Of a stretch of DNA of 64,000 bases, positions 33,824 to 41,232 are shown in pieces (positions within the stretch are counted from its first letter, which is position 1; every line of letters starts with the position of its first letter). The notes under the pieces were generated by a model. That model saw only the letters and a program-made list of their open reading frames with translations. It was not told where the DNA came from and searched no databases. The translations under genes were made by a program, and so were the position numbers. The DNA is from Clostridia bacterium (GTDB lineage Bacteria; Bacillota_A; Clostridia; Oscillospirales; CAG-272): assembly GCA_017542695.1 (NCBI GenBank), contig JAFXWT010000093.1:32475-96474 (forward strand), read 5' to 3'.

Positions 33824-34132
33824 TCACAATCCGATGAAGATCTTTGCCGTATCCGCAAGGCGAAGCACGCTGATCACCTTGTCGACTCGTTTTTGCCGCG
33901 CAACGTCGAGATACGGCCGTATCGCCGACAGAATGGCGCAGTAACCGCCGACCTTCGTCTTTGAAGGTGGCGGCATGGGCGGCTTCGGCGGCGGCGCGGC
34001 TCCCGATGAAGGCGCGGGCGCGTCGGACGCGACGGCGCCTCCCGACATTTCGTCGGCCAGCGCCTTTATCTTTGACATCATCTGCTCGTTCCCGAGGATC
34101 TTGTCAAGCCCGTCGAAAAGCGGCGCGTCCAA
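33824..34132 (-). CDS. Small protein with Pro/Ala linker and helical end, unknown
   Basis: 102 residues. The N-terminal helical part (LDKILGNEQMMSKIKALADEMSGG) and C-terminal helical part (AILSAIRPYLDVARQKRVDKVISVLRLADTAKI) are joined by a Pro/Ala-rich linker (about 38-60). The C-terminal text recurs in clostridial proteins encoded next to DDxLL-tail proteins like the neighbour. The gene is one base from the upstream 76-residue gene and six bases from the downstream one. Confidence 0.6.
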   Translation of the reverse strand: MDAPLFDGLDKILGNEQMMSKIKALADEMSGGAVASDAPAPSSGAAPPPKPPMPPPSKTKVGGYCAILSAIRPYLDVARQKRVDKVISVLRLADTAKIFIGL

Positions 34133-34133
34133 G

Positions 34134-34364
34134 TCAGCTCCCTCCTTTGATTATTTTCATGATCTGTGCGGCGCGCGCCTCGCCGAGTGACATGAGCAGT
34201 TTTTCGATATCGCTCTCGCTCATCGAGCGAAGCATCATGCGGACTCTGTCGGGGCTGACGTTTGCATTAACGCCGAGCTGCGACGTTATTTTCGATATTT
34301 TGTCGGAAAACTCCGCGTCGCTCATCGACATGATGTATTCCATTGAATTTTTGTCAATATTCAT
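34134..34364 (-). CDS. Small helical protein, first of three small genes, unknown
   Basis: 76 residues, wholly helical and soluble (MEYIMSMSDAEFSDKISKIT, then VRMMLRSMSESDIEKLLMSLG). AAGGAGCG lies before the ATG. It is the first gene of the trio. Its last 35 residues resemble a short two-helix bundle. Family not recognised. Confidence 0.6.
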   Translation of the reverse strand: MNIDKNSMEYIMSMSDAEFSDKISKITSQLGVNANVSPDRVRMMLRSMSESDIEKLLMSLGEARAAQIMKIIKGGS

Positions 34365-34393
34365 TCCGATCGCTCCTTAAGTTGTTCTAAAAG

Positions 34394-34420
34394 TATTTTA
34401 TGAAGCATACCGTTTTGTGT
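34394..34420 (-). promoter_or_regulatory. Possible sporulation (sigma-K/E type) promoter of the small-protein trio
   Basis: On the minus strand CATAAAATA (34394-34402) fits the mother-cell -10 pattern CATAnnnTA, and AC lies 16 nt upstream (34419-34420), the sigma-K arrangement. The -35 match is only two bases, so chance is not excluded. No good sigma-A promoter is seen in this 72-base divergent gap. Confidence 0.35.
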
Positions 34421-34436
34421 GCGGAAAAGAGGCAAA

Positions 34437-34940
34437 ATGTTTTATTCTCCGGTAAAAAACAAAAAAGCGCTCGTAACGTCGGCGGCGCTTCTCGCTGTTT
34501 TCTCCGTGATGAACGCGGCGTCGCCCGCATTCAAGGGATACAGCGGCGTCGTCGCTTCGGCGTCGCTTCTTTTTCTTGCCGCATCGCTGTATATCCTGAT
34601 CCGTTTCTGCGTCGGAAAATACTCGTACGAGATCACCCATGACACATTCGTGATAACGAAAACGACCGGGCAGAAAAGCGTCACCGTTGCGAATATGCTC
34701 CTCTCCACCGCGTACGGCGTTACGAAAACTCCGTCGAATGCCGCGGAGCGCACGGAATTTAATGAGAAATACGGCGCGATCCATGCAAAAATGAGCTGTT
34801 ATCACAATCTTTTTGCGAAAACGCACCTTTACGTCACCGAGTTCAACGGCAAAACATACGCTTTCGAGATCGAGATCGACGATGAGTTTGCCGCCGCGCT
34901 TGATGGCGCTGTCCGCTCCGCGAGGAAGGATTTTTTCTGA
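34437..34940 (+). CDS. Small membrane protein, PH-like, unknown
   Basis: 167 residues from the ATG at 34437 (GAGGC upstream). Two transmembrane helices (about 13-32 and 37-60) are followed by a cytoplasmic domain of about 100 residues with a beta pattern (YSYEITHDTFVITKTTGQKSV) like bacterial PH domains. It is transcribed divergently from the trio of small genes. No family assigned. Confidence 0.55.
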   Translation: MFYSPVKNKKALVTSAALLAVFSVMNAASPAFKGYSGVVASASLLFLAASLYILIRFCVGKYSYEITHDTFVITKTTGQKSVTVANMLLSTAYGVTKTPSNAAERTEFNEKYGAIHAKMSCYHNLFAKTHLYVTEFNGKTYAFEIEIDDEFAAALDGAVRSARKDFF

Positions 34941-35046
34941 TTTTTCAAATAACCACTTTACAAATGCGAAATGATTTTATATAATATATCTGCAAACGGT
35001 GTTTTTGCAAAAGCCGATAATCTTATAATACTTTACGGAGGGTAAA

Positions 35047-35271
35047 ATGCTCGAAACGATCAAAGGCATCATATCAAGACAGCTCGGAGTTGAAATTTCG
35101 GAGATTGATGAAGACACGAGGATAATGGACGATCTCGGCGCCGACTCGCTCGACGTAGTCGAAATGGTGATGTCCATTGAAGAAGAATGCGGAGTCGCGA
35201 TACCGGACGATGTCGTGCCGACGCTCGAAACTGTCGGAGATGTTGTGAATTACGTTGAAAATCAAAGATAA
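35047..35271 (+). CDS. acpP: Acyl carrier protein
   Basis: 74 residues. The phosphopantetheine site is Ser34 in DDLGADSLDVVEMVM; the rest (ISEIDEDTRI, EEECGVAIPDD, TVGDVVNYVE) follows ACP closely. GGAGGTAAA precedes the ATG. It stands alone without fab genes, and a terminator follows it directly. Confidence 0.95.
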   Translation: MLETIKGIISRQLGVEISEIDEDTRIMDDLGADSLDVVEMVMSIEEECGVAIPDDVVPTLETVGDVVNYVENQR

Positions 35272-35282
35272 ATGAGAATGTA

Positions 35283-35310
35283 AAAACGCCTGCCGCGAGG
35301 CAGGCGTTTT
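35283..35310. terminator. Bidirectional terminator between acpP and the transporter gene
   Basis: AAAACGCCTGCC and GGCAGGCGTTTT arms around GCGA, between stops at 35271 (plus) and 35311 (minus). Confidence 0.9.
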
Positions 35311-36405
35311 CTATTTCACAAAACTGTTGAACAAAATAAGTATTATCAAAAACCCGAAATTGAACGCGGAAAATTTAAGCAGATACCGTCCCGCCGCGCC
35401 GCGATTTTCTCTCGTGTACTCGCGGAACGTGATGAGCGACGCGAGGGAAGCGATGAGCGTTCCCGTTCCGCCTATGTTGACTCCGATCAGCAGCTCGCGG
35501 TAGTTTTCAGTGAACTGCGAGAGCAGTATCGCCGACGGTACGTTGCTTATGAACTGGCACGACAGCGCGCTGAAAACGAGCGTGTTTTTCGAGAGCAGTC
35601 CCGAAAAGAATTCGCGCACGGGCGCGATCCGCGCCATGTTGCCCGCGAAAATGAAGAAGAACACGAACGTGAGCAGCAGCGGGTAGTCGACTTTTGCCAG
35701 CGCGCGTCTGTCGAGGAAAAGGAGCGCCAGAGGCACGACAACGAGCCCGATCCAATACGGTATAACGCGGAACACGATGACTATCGACAGCGCGAAAAGC
35801 ACGATATACGCCGCCGTTTTCGCAGGCGGGAGCGTGATCTTTTCTTCCGCTATTTCAAGCGGTTCGGGGCGAACGAATATCACACAGCACAGCGTGATCA
35901 GCGCTATCGAAACGAGGAACGACGGGGCCATGATCGAAATGAACTCCCCGTCGGGAATGCTGTATTTGCTGTAAAGATATAAATTTTGCGGATTGCCGAA
36001 CGGAGTCAGCATCCCGCCGAGATTTGCCGCGATGTTCTGCAGAATGAACGTCGTCGCCATGTATTTTTGCTTGCCTGTCGTAGATAAAACGATATATCCG
36101 AGCGGCAGGAACGTAAGCAGCGCCATGTCGTTTGCGATGAGCATCGAGCCGATGAACGTGATATACAGCAAAGCCATCACGCTCATGCGCGCGTTTTTGA
36201 ACAAGCGCACGACGCTGTGCGCGAGCTTATAGAAAAAGCGGACGTTCTTCAGTGCGCACACGACGGCGAGCACGCAGAAAAGACATGACAGCGTCTTAAA
36301 ATCGAAATACCCGACGTATTCCGCGTCGGGCGGAACTATTACAGACGTTGAGACGGCGGCGATCAACGCGATGAACATCACCGCGTTCTTTTTCACAAAG
36401 TTCAT
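35311..36405 (-). CDS. Anion/citrate transporter of the SLC13/ArsB (ion transporter) superfamily
   Basis: 364 residues with about ten transmembrane segments in two repeats. Each repeat carries an Asn-rich loop: NIAANLGGMLTPFGNPQNLYLYS in the first and CQFISNVPSAILLSQF with GVNIGGTGTLIASLASLI in the second. This pattern belongs to citrate, dicarboxylate and arsenite permeases; substrate not determinable. The ATG at 36405 is preferred over a GTG one codon earlier, but no clear ribosome site is visible. It is not next to related metabolic genes. Confidence 0.82.
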   Translation of the reverse strand: MNFVKKNAVMFIALIAAVSTSVIVPPDAEYVGYFDFKTLSCLFCVLAVVCALKNVRFFYKLAHSVVRLFKNARMSVMALLYITFIGSMLIANDMALLTFLPLGYIVLSTTGKQKYMATTFILQNIAANLGGMLTPFGNPQNLYLYSKYSIPDGEFISIMAPSFLVSIALITLCCVIFVRPEPLEIAEEKITLPPAKTAAYIVLFALSIVIVFRVIPYWIGLVVVPLALLFLDRRALAKVDYPLLLTFVFFFIFAGNMARIAPVREFFSGLLSKNTLVFSALSCQFISNVPSAILLSQFTENYRELLIGVNIGGTGTLIASLASLITFREYTRENRGAAGRYLLKFSAFNFGFLIILILFNSFVK

Positions 36406-36660
36406 CACGGCATTTTGCTTTTCATTTGTCGCCGTGTTGTTTTTTGCTGTGCCGACCGCTCCGCCGCGTTTGATTTGCGTTTGCGTAATCTGCCTCCGGA
36501 TAATGATAATTTCCGACCTATTATACTACCGCGGGTGAAAAAATGCAATATGATTTTTTCAAAAAACATAAAAATCGCTTTTTCTTTTTTGCAAAAAGGG
36601 AAAGAGCAAAGCAATAAAAAAACGCGGCGGGTATTTCCCGCCGCGTCGCTGTATTTCCTA
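36406..36660. other. Intergenic stretch between the transporter and the uracil permease genes
   Basis: About 255 bases without a gene I can support. It holds the permease terminator at 36616-36645 and an A+T-rich stretch with a TTTCTTTTTTGCAAAAAG inverted motif near 36579-36598 that resembles motifs at 10942 and 21079. A long open frame on the plus strand through here is antisense to the permease and is not coding. Confidence 0.5.
36616..36645 (-). terminator. Intrinsic terminator of the uracil permease gene
   Basis: CGCGGCGGG and CCCGCCGCG arms around TATTT, followed on the minus strand by seven T residues. Confidence 0.85.
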
Positions 36661-38100
36661 TTATTTGTTTTCTTCCGTAACTTCGACTGTTTCCGCCGTT
36701 TCCGTTGTTTCCGTTGTTTCCGCCGCTTTCTTTTTGCCGTTGAGCATGAGGTTTGTGAGTATGCCGAGAATTACCGCGCAAGCAACGTTTGTGATCGTGA
36801 TCTTTCCGAATGTAAGCGAGAGACCGCCGATACCCGAGATAAGAACTATAGATACTACGAAGAGGTTTCTGTTGTCGCCGAGGTCGGATTTCTGGATCAT
36901 CTTAAGACCGGATACCGCGATGAAGCCGTAGAGCGAGATGCAAACGCCGCCCATGACGCACGCGGGGATCGTTGCGAGAAATGTTGCGAACGGACCTATA
37001 AAGGATACGCCTATCGCAAGGAATGCCGTTACAAGAACAGTAATTACCGATGCGTTGCCGGAGATCGCCACGCAACCGATGGACTCACCGTAAGTTGTGT
37101 TCGGGCAGCCGCCGAAGAACGCGCCGGCCATCGAGCCAACGCCGTCGCCGAGGAGCGTTCTGTGGAGACCGGGGTCTTTTGTAAGATCGGATTCAATGAT
37201 CGAGGAGAGGTTCTTGTGGTCTGCGATGTGCTCTGCGAACACAACGAACGCAACGGGTATGTATGCTACCGCGATCGTTGCTATGTAACCGCCGTTGAGC
37301 TCTTTGATACCCTCAAACGCTTTGATGAACGTGAAGTCGGGGAGCCACTTGATGTCGCTGAACAGACCGAAGTTGATGACTTTGAGTGCGTCGTTGCCTG
37401 TCGTTATGCCGATTACCGTGAAGATCGCGGCTACTGCGTAACCCGAAAGGATGCCGATGATGAACGGGATCATCTTCATCATCTTTTTGCCGAATACCGA
37501 GCAAAGCATCGTTACGCAGAGCGTTACAAGTCCGCAGATGATGCAGACGTAAACCGATGTGTCCTGCTTTGTTACAAGCTGGTTTCCGACAACAGCGCCG
37601 TTTTCAACTATATCCTGTGCTACTTTGTATGCTGTGCCGCTTGTCTGGAGATCGCCTACCGCGTTGCCTGCAAGTCCGAGACCGATGATCGCGACTGTCG
37701 GGCCGATCACGACCGCGGGCATGATCTTGTCGATCCACTTTGTTCCCGCGAACTTAACTACAAGAGCGATTATTACGTATACAAGTCCCGCGAATACCGC
37801 GCCTATGATAAGACCGACATATCCGAGAGACATTGAAACGCCGCCTGCGAACGCCGCGAACATCGAAGGCAGGAAAGCGAACGACGATCCGAGGAACACG
37901 GGGCTCTTGAATTTTGTGAAGAGGAGATAAACGAGTGTGCCTACGCCCGCGCCGAAGAGCGCCGCCGTCTGCGACATTCCGTTCTGGACTATTGACGGAA
38001 CGGCGATCGTCGCCGCCATGATGGCGAGGAGCTGCTGAAGTGCAAAGACAATTACCTGACCAGCTTTCGGTTTGTCTTTTACGTTGTAAGTGAGTTTCAT
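36661..38100 (-). CDS. uraA: Uracil permease (NCS2/UraA family)
   Basis: 479 residues from the ATG at 38100, with ACGGAGG six bases ahead; an upstream extension would cross the attenuator and is rejected. NCS2 permeases carry nucleobases with protons through 14 transmembrane segments. Seen: QQLLAIMAATIAVPSIV, GSSFAFLPSM, FAEHIADHKNLSSII with the substrate Glu region, GDGVGSMAGAFFGGCPNTTYGESIG (the NCS2 signature) and GGVCISLYGFIAVSGLKMI. A PyrR-type attenuator in the leader supports uracil rather than xanthine as substrate. The C-terminal tail is a Thr/Glu-rich low-complexity run. Confidence 0.95.
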   Translation of the reverse strand: MKLTYNVKDKPKAGQVIVFALQQLLAIMAATIAVPSIVQNGMSQTAALFGAGVGTLVYLLFTKFKSPVFLGSSFAFLPSMFAAFAGGVSMSLGYVGLIIGAVFAGLVYVIIALVVKFAGTKWIDKIMPAVVIGPTVAIIGLGLAGNAVGDLQTSGTAYKVAQDIVENGAVVGNQLVTKQDTSVYVCIICGLVTLCVTMLCSVFGKKMMKMIPFIIGILSGYAVAAIFTVIGITTGNDALKVINFGLFSDIKWLPDFTFIKAFEGIKELNGGYIATIAVAYIPVAFVVFAEHIADHKNLSSIIESDLTKDPGLHRTLLGDGVGSMAGAFFGGCPNTTYGESIGCVAISGNASVITVLVTAFLAIGVSFIGPFATFLATIPACVMGGVCISLYGFIAVSGLKMIQKSDLGDNRNLFVVSIVLISGIGGLSLTFGKITITNVACAVILGILTNLMLNGKKKAAETTETTETAETVEVTEENK

Positions 38101-38141
38101 AAAAAACCTCCGTAAAAATTTTTCGACGTTCGTAAGTCCGC

Positions 38142-38171
38142 AAAAAAACCGCCTTGCACTGGCAAGACGGT
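38142..38171 (-). promoter_or_regulatory. Attenuator terminator in the uraA leader
   Basis: On the minus strand ACCGTCTTGC and GCAAGGCGGT pair around a 4-nt loop, followed by seven T residues, 40 bases before the start codon. The 5' arm (TCTTGCC) is complementary to GGCAAGA of the PyrR-site strand, giving an alternative antiterminator pairing. Confidence 0.8.
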
Positions 38172-38202
38172 CCAAAATCAGCATATAAACATAGCTCATT
38201 TC

Positions 38203-38240
38203 AAATCTTGCCGGCATCTCTGTACCGCGCTTAAAGACTT
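38203..38240 (-). promoter_or_regulatory. PyrR RNA-binding site in the uraA leader
   Basis: The leader reads TTAAGCGCGG then TACAGAGATGCCGGCAAG, close to the PyrR binding loop known from Bacillus pyr leaders (CAGAGAGGCUnGCAAG core). PyrR with UMP or UTP bound would hold this element, free the terminator and shut off the permease when pyrimidines are plentiful. The pyrR gene itself is not in the window. Confidence 0.75.
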
Positions 38241-38258
38241 ATTCTGTCGCTTGTAGAT

Positions 38259-38287
38259 ATTATAGCACCATGTTTTGCGTTTGTAAA
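38259..38287 (-). promoter_or_regulatory. Promoter of uraA
   Basis: On the minus strand TTTACA (38282-38287), 17 nt, TATAAT (38259-38264). The leader from here to the ATG is about 150 nt and contains the PyrR site and attenuator. Confidence 0.8.
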
Positions 38288-38397
38288 GGGGTTTTGAATA
38301 AAAAATGAAAAATTTTTTCGGGAGGCGGCGCGAAGCGCCCGAAGGGTTGTTTTAACAGGCGCGCAAGGGCGGCATCTTTCGCTGAACGCGGGAGAAA

Positions 38398-38422
38398 AAC
38401 GGGCGATCGTCGATCGCCCGTT
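38398..38422 (-). terminator. Terminator after the FAD reductase gene
   Basis: AACGGGCGAT and ATCGCCCGTT arms around CGTCG, followed on the minus strand by a T run; four bases after the stop codon. Confidence 0.8.
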
Positions 38423-38425
38423 GTG

Positions 38426-39490
38426 TTACACTTTGTATTTTTTCACGCTATTTACGCCGCTTTTCATTATCATTTTGCGGAGCGCGGGCGAGCAAAGCAC
38501 CGCGCGCTTTTTTGTTTTGAGCCACAGCTTCGTCCGCAACGCGCGCGTGCGTCGGCGATACAGCCGCAGAACGTCTTTTTCGCTCTTGCCGTCCGCAAAC
38601 GCGCCCGCGAGTATCTTTCCCGAGATGATCGCGCTGCTTATCCCCTCGAACGAACTCGCGCTGATGAACCCCGCCGCTTCGCCGATAAGATACACGCCGT
38701 CACGCCCCGCGATGAAATCGCGCATTTTGCGCGGGCTCGACACGAGGCACGCCTCCGTTCTGACCGGCTCGCCGAGCGTTATCCCATAAAAAACCTCAAA
38801 CCGCGCTTTCTGCTTCTCGAACGCCTCGCGGCAGCCGTCCTTTTCAAACGCGCCGCCGTAAATCGAATACCCGTCCTTCATTATCGTCCACGAGCAGCTG
38901 TCGCTCGTTTCCTTGTCGAAAATGCACGCGTAATACGGGACTTCGGCACACTCAAACCATTGCTGGAGCGCGACGTACTGCTTTATCGACCTGCCGAAGA
39001 ACTTGCGCCTGACAAGCGACCCGCCGCCGTCGGCCCCGATGAGCGCACGGGCGCGATACGTCGCCGTGCCGCCGCCGTTTCGTACGGTCAAAACGAAAAC
39101 GCCGTCTTTCTTTTCCGCGTCAACGCACATGCCACCGGCGACGTCGACGGTGCAGGGCACATTTGACAAAAGCCATTTATCGAACGCCTCACGATCCATA
39201 TTCAAGTAATGGCGCTGATAAAATCTGACGCACCGCGATACGAGGTCGACCGTTTCGACGGCGAAGATCTGCGGATCGGCGAGAACGCTGTTCGGCAGCG
39301 TTATGTTCATTTTCGCCAGCACTTTCTGCGCGTCGGGCGCAAGAAGTCCGCCGCATACTTTGATGTGGCCCGCGCTCCCGCCGTCGACGAGAAGTATCTT
39401 CGTGTCCGCCGCCGACGCCGACAGTTCCGTCGCGAACGTCGCGCCCGCCGGCCCGCCGCCGATCACGGCAACGTCGTAAATGTCGTTCAT
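38426..39490 (-). CDS. FAD-dependent oxidoreductase of the geranylgeranyl reductase type
   Basis: 354 residues. The FAD motif is VAVIGGGPAGATFA (8-21), followed by LLVDGGSAGHIKVCGGLLAPDAQ, the second FAD motif ALIGADGGGSLVRR and the third VYLIGEAAGFISASSFEGISSAI. This is the geranylgeranyl reductase/UbiH-like group; clostridial members of this size are not characterised. It may hydrogenate isoprenoid or other double bonds. It lies 16 bases downstream of the malic enzyme gene with a good ribosome site (AAGGAGAGGAA), so the two are cotranscribed. Confidence 0.8.
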   Translation of the reverse strand: MNDIYDVAVIGGGPAGATFATELSASAADTKILLVDGGSAGHIKVCGGLLAPDAQKVLAKMNITLPNSVLADPQIFAVETVDLVSRCVRFYQRHYLNMDREAFDKWLLSNVPCTVDVAGGMCVDAEKKDGVFVLTVRNGGGTATYRARALIGADGGGSLVRRKFFGRSIKQYVALQQWFECAEVPYYACIFDKETSDSCSWTIMKDGYSIYGGAFEKDGCREAFEKQKARFEVFYGITLGEPVRTEACLVSSPRKMRDFIAGRDGVYLIGEAAGFISASSFEGISSAIISGKILAGAFADGKSEKDVLRLYRRRTRALRTKLWLKTKKRAVLCSPALRKMIMKSGVNSVKKYKV

Positions 39491-39506
39491 TTCCTCTCCT
39501 TATATA

Positions 39507-40685
39507 TCATATCCTCGCCACGCCCGTGCGGCGCGCCGCGTCTGAGACGGCCGCCGACACCGCGCCGACGGCGCGCGGATCGAACGGGGAGGGAAGAATA
39601 CACTCCGCCGAAAGCGAATCCGAAACGAGCGCCGCGAGCGCGTCCGATGCCGCGATCTTCATTTCCTCGTTGATGTCGCTTGCACGCACATCGAGCGCCC
39701 CGCGGAATATTCCGGGGAACGCCATGAGGTTGTTTATCTGATTCGGAAAATCGCTCCGCCCTGTGCCGACGACGGCGGCGCCCGCCGCTTTCGCTTCGTC
39801 CGGCATTATCTCCGGCACGGGATTTGCCATTGCGAAAATGATCGCGTCGCGGCTCATCGTTTTCACCATTTCGGGAGTCAGCAGTCCCGGTTTCGACACA
39901 CCGACGAACACGTCGGCGCCCTTGATAACGTCGCCGAGCGCGCCGCCCTCGGAGAGCGGATTCGACTCCGCGGCGAGCCGCGCGTGTTCCGCCGTTACGC
40001 CCGGGTTTTTCTTTGTTATCGCGCCGTCCCTGTCGACGAAGATGACGTTTCCGGCTCCGGAGCGCATGAACAGCCGCCCGACCGCCGTCCCTGCCGCTCC
40101 CGCGCCGTTGACGACGATTTTTATATTTTCGATCTTCTTTCCGACGACGCGCAGCGCGTTTTTCAGCGCCGCCGTGGCGACGACGGCCGTTCCGTGCTGA
40201 TCGTCGTGGAAGATCGGAATGGAGCATCTCTCTTTCAGCCGCCGCTCGATCTCAAAACAGCGCGGCGCGGATATGTCCTCGAGGTTCACCCCGCCGAAGC
40301 TCCCTTCGAGCAAAGCGACAGTGTTCACGATATCGTCAACGTTTTTGCTCTTTACGCAAAGCGGTATCGCGTCGATGCCCGCGAACTGCGAGAAGAGCAG
40401 CGCCTTGCCCTCCATAACGGGCATCCCCGCCTCGGGGCCGATGTCGCCGAGTCCGAGCACCGCCGTTCCGTCGGTGACGACGGCGATCGTGTTCCAGCGC
40501 CGCGTCAGCTCGTACGACTTCGATACGTCCTTTTGAATTTCAAGACACGGCGCGGCGACTCCGGGCGTGTACGCCAGCGAAAGCTCGGCGGCGTTTGTGA
40601 CTCTGACCGTCGGAGCGACGGCGATCTTTCCGCGCCACTCGGCGTGCTTTTCGAGCGACATCTCTTTTATTTTATCGGTAGTCAT
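39507..40685 (-). CDS. NAD(P)-dependent malic enzyme
   Basis: 392 residues, the short bacterial form without a phosphotransacetylase domain. It oxidatively decarboxylates malate to pyruvate. Motifs: LAYTPGVAAPCLEI, VTDGTAVLGLGDIGPEAGMPVMEGKALLF, NLEDISAPRCFEIE, FHDDQHGTAVV and the nucleotide-binding VVNGAGAAGTAVG, then DVFVGVSKPG and ANPVPEI. Cofactor preference is not certain from the sequence. GAGGTAAACGAA precedes the ATG. Confidence 0.95.
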   Translation of the reverse strand: MTTDKIKEMSLEKHAEWRGKIAVAPTVRVTNAAELSLAYTPGVAAPCLEIQKDVSKSYELTRRWNTIAVVTDGTAVLGLGDIGPEAGMPVMEGKALLFSQFAGIDAIPLCVKSKNVDDIVNTVALLEGSFGGVNLEDISAPRCFEIERRLKERCSIPIFHDDQHGTAVVATAALKNALRVVGKKIENIKIVVNGAGAAGTAVGRLFMRSGAGNVIFVDRDGAITKKNPGVTAEHARLAAESNPLSEGGALGDVIKGADVFVGVSKPGLLTPEMVKTMSRDAIIFAMANPVPEIMPDEAKAAGAAVVGTGRSDFPNQINNLMAFPGIFRGALDVRASDINEEMKIAASDALAALVSDSLSAECILPSPFDPRAVGAVSAAVSDAARRTGVARI

Positions 40686-40718
40686 TTCGTTTACCTCGTT
40701 TTTTTGTTTTACGTCGTA

Positions 40719-40747
40719 ATTTTATCATATATTCGGAAAAAACGCAA
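40719..40747 (-). promoter_or_regulatory. Promoter of the malic enzyme gene
   Basis: On the minus strand TTGCGT (40742-40747), 17 nt, TAAAAT (40719-40724). It is back to back with the nusB promoter. Confidence 0.55.
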
Positions 40748-40755
40748 CGGATTTA

Positions 40756-40784
40756 TTGACTTTTAACCGTTTTATTGATATAAT
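40756..40784 (+). promoter_or_regulatory. Promoter of the nusB-xse-ispA operon
   Basis: TTGACT (40756-40761), 17 nt, TATAAT (40779-40784), 31 bases before the nusB start. Confidence 0.8.
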
Positions 40785-40815
40785 TTACTCGAAAATATTA
40801 TTCACGGGTGGGACT

Positions 40816-41232
40816 ATGTCAAAAATATCACGCAGAGACGCGCGCGTCTGCGCCGTCAAGGTAATGTACTCTGCAGAATTTCATAAGGACGAGGACAAAA
40901 ACGCGCTCTTTGAGCTTACTTGCGCCGAGGGCGAGATAGAGTATAACGACTTTGCGAAAAGTCTGTTTTTCGGCGCGTGCGAGCACATCGCCGCGATCGA
41001 CGATGAGATCGAAAAGAACGCGAAGGGATGGAAACTCTCGCGCATATCGAAAATGTCGCTTTCCGTCATGCGTGTATGCGTGTACGAACTGCTCTTTACC
41101 GACACGCCCGCGCCGATAGCGATAAACGAGGCGATGGAGATCGACAAGCTGTTCGACTCCGACGACGCGCCCGCGTTTGTCAACGGAGTGCTGAACAGCA
41201 TCGCAAAATCACATCCGAAGGAGCAACAATGA
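40816..41232 (+). CDS. nusB: Transcription antitermination factor NusB
   Basis: 138 residues from the ATG at 40816, which follows GGGTGGG. NusB binds boxA RNA with NusE (S10) for rRNA antitermination. RRDARVCAVKVMYSAEF, LFFGACEHIAAIDDEIEKNAKGWKLSRISKM and INEAMEIDKLFDSDDAPAFVNGVLNSI are the expected helices. The TGA stop overlaps the next start (ATGA). Confidence 0.94.
   Translation: MSKISRRDARVCAVKVMYSAEFHKDEDKNALFELTCAEGEIEYNDFAKSLFFGACEHIAAIDDEIEKNAKGWKLSRISKMSLSVMRVCVYELLFTDTPAPIAINEAMEIDKLFDSDDAPAFVNGVLNSIAKSHPKEQQ

Noticed and set aside
36415..37836. 473-codon open frame antisense to uraA
   Set aside because: It lies wholly opposite a clear NCS2 permease and its product is a low-complexity Arg/Asp/Cys-rich string.
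38207..38232. T-box-like ACCGCG string on the plus strand in the uraA leader
   Set aside because: It is on the wrong strand for the gene; the minus strand fits a PyrR site much better and no specifier stem is present.
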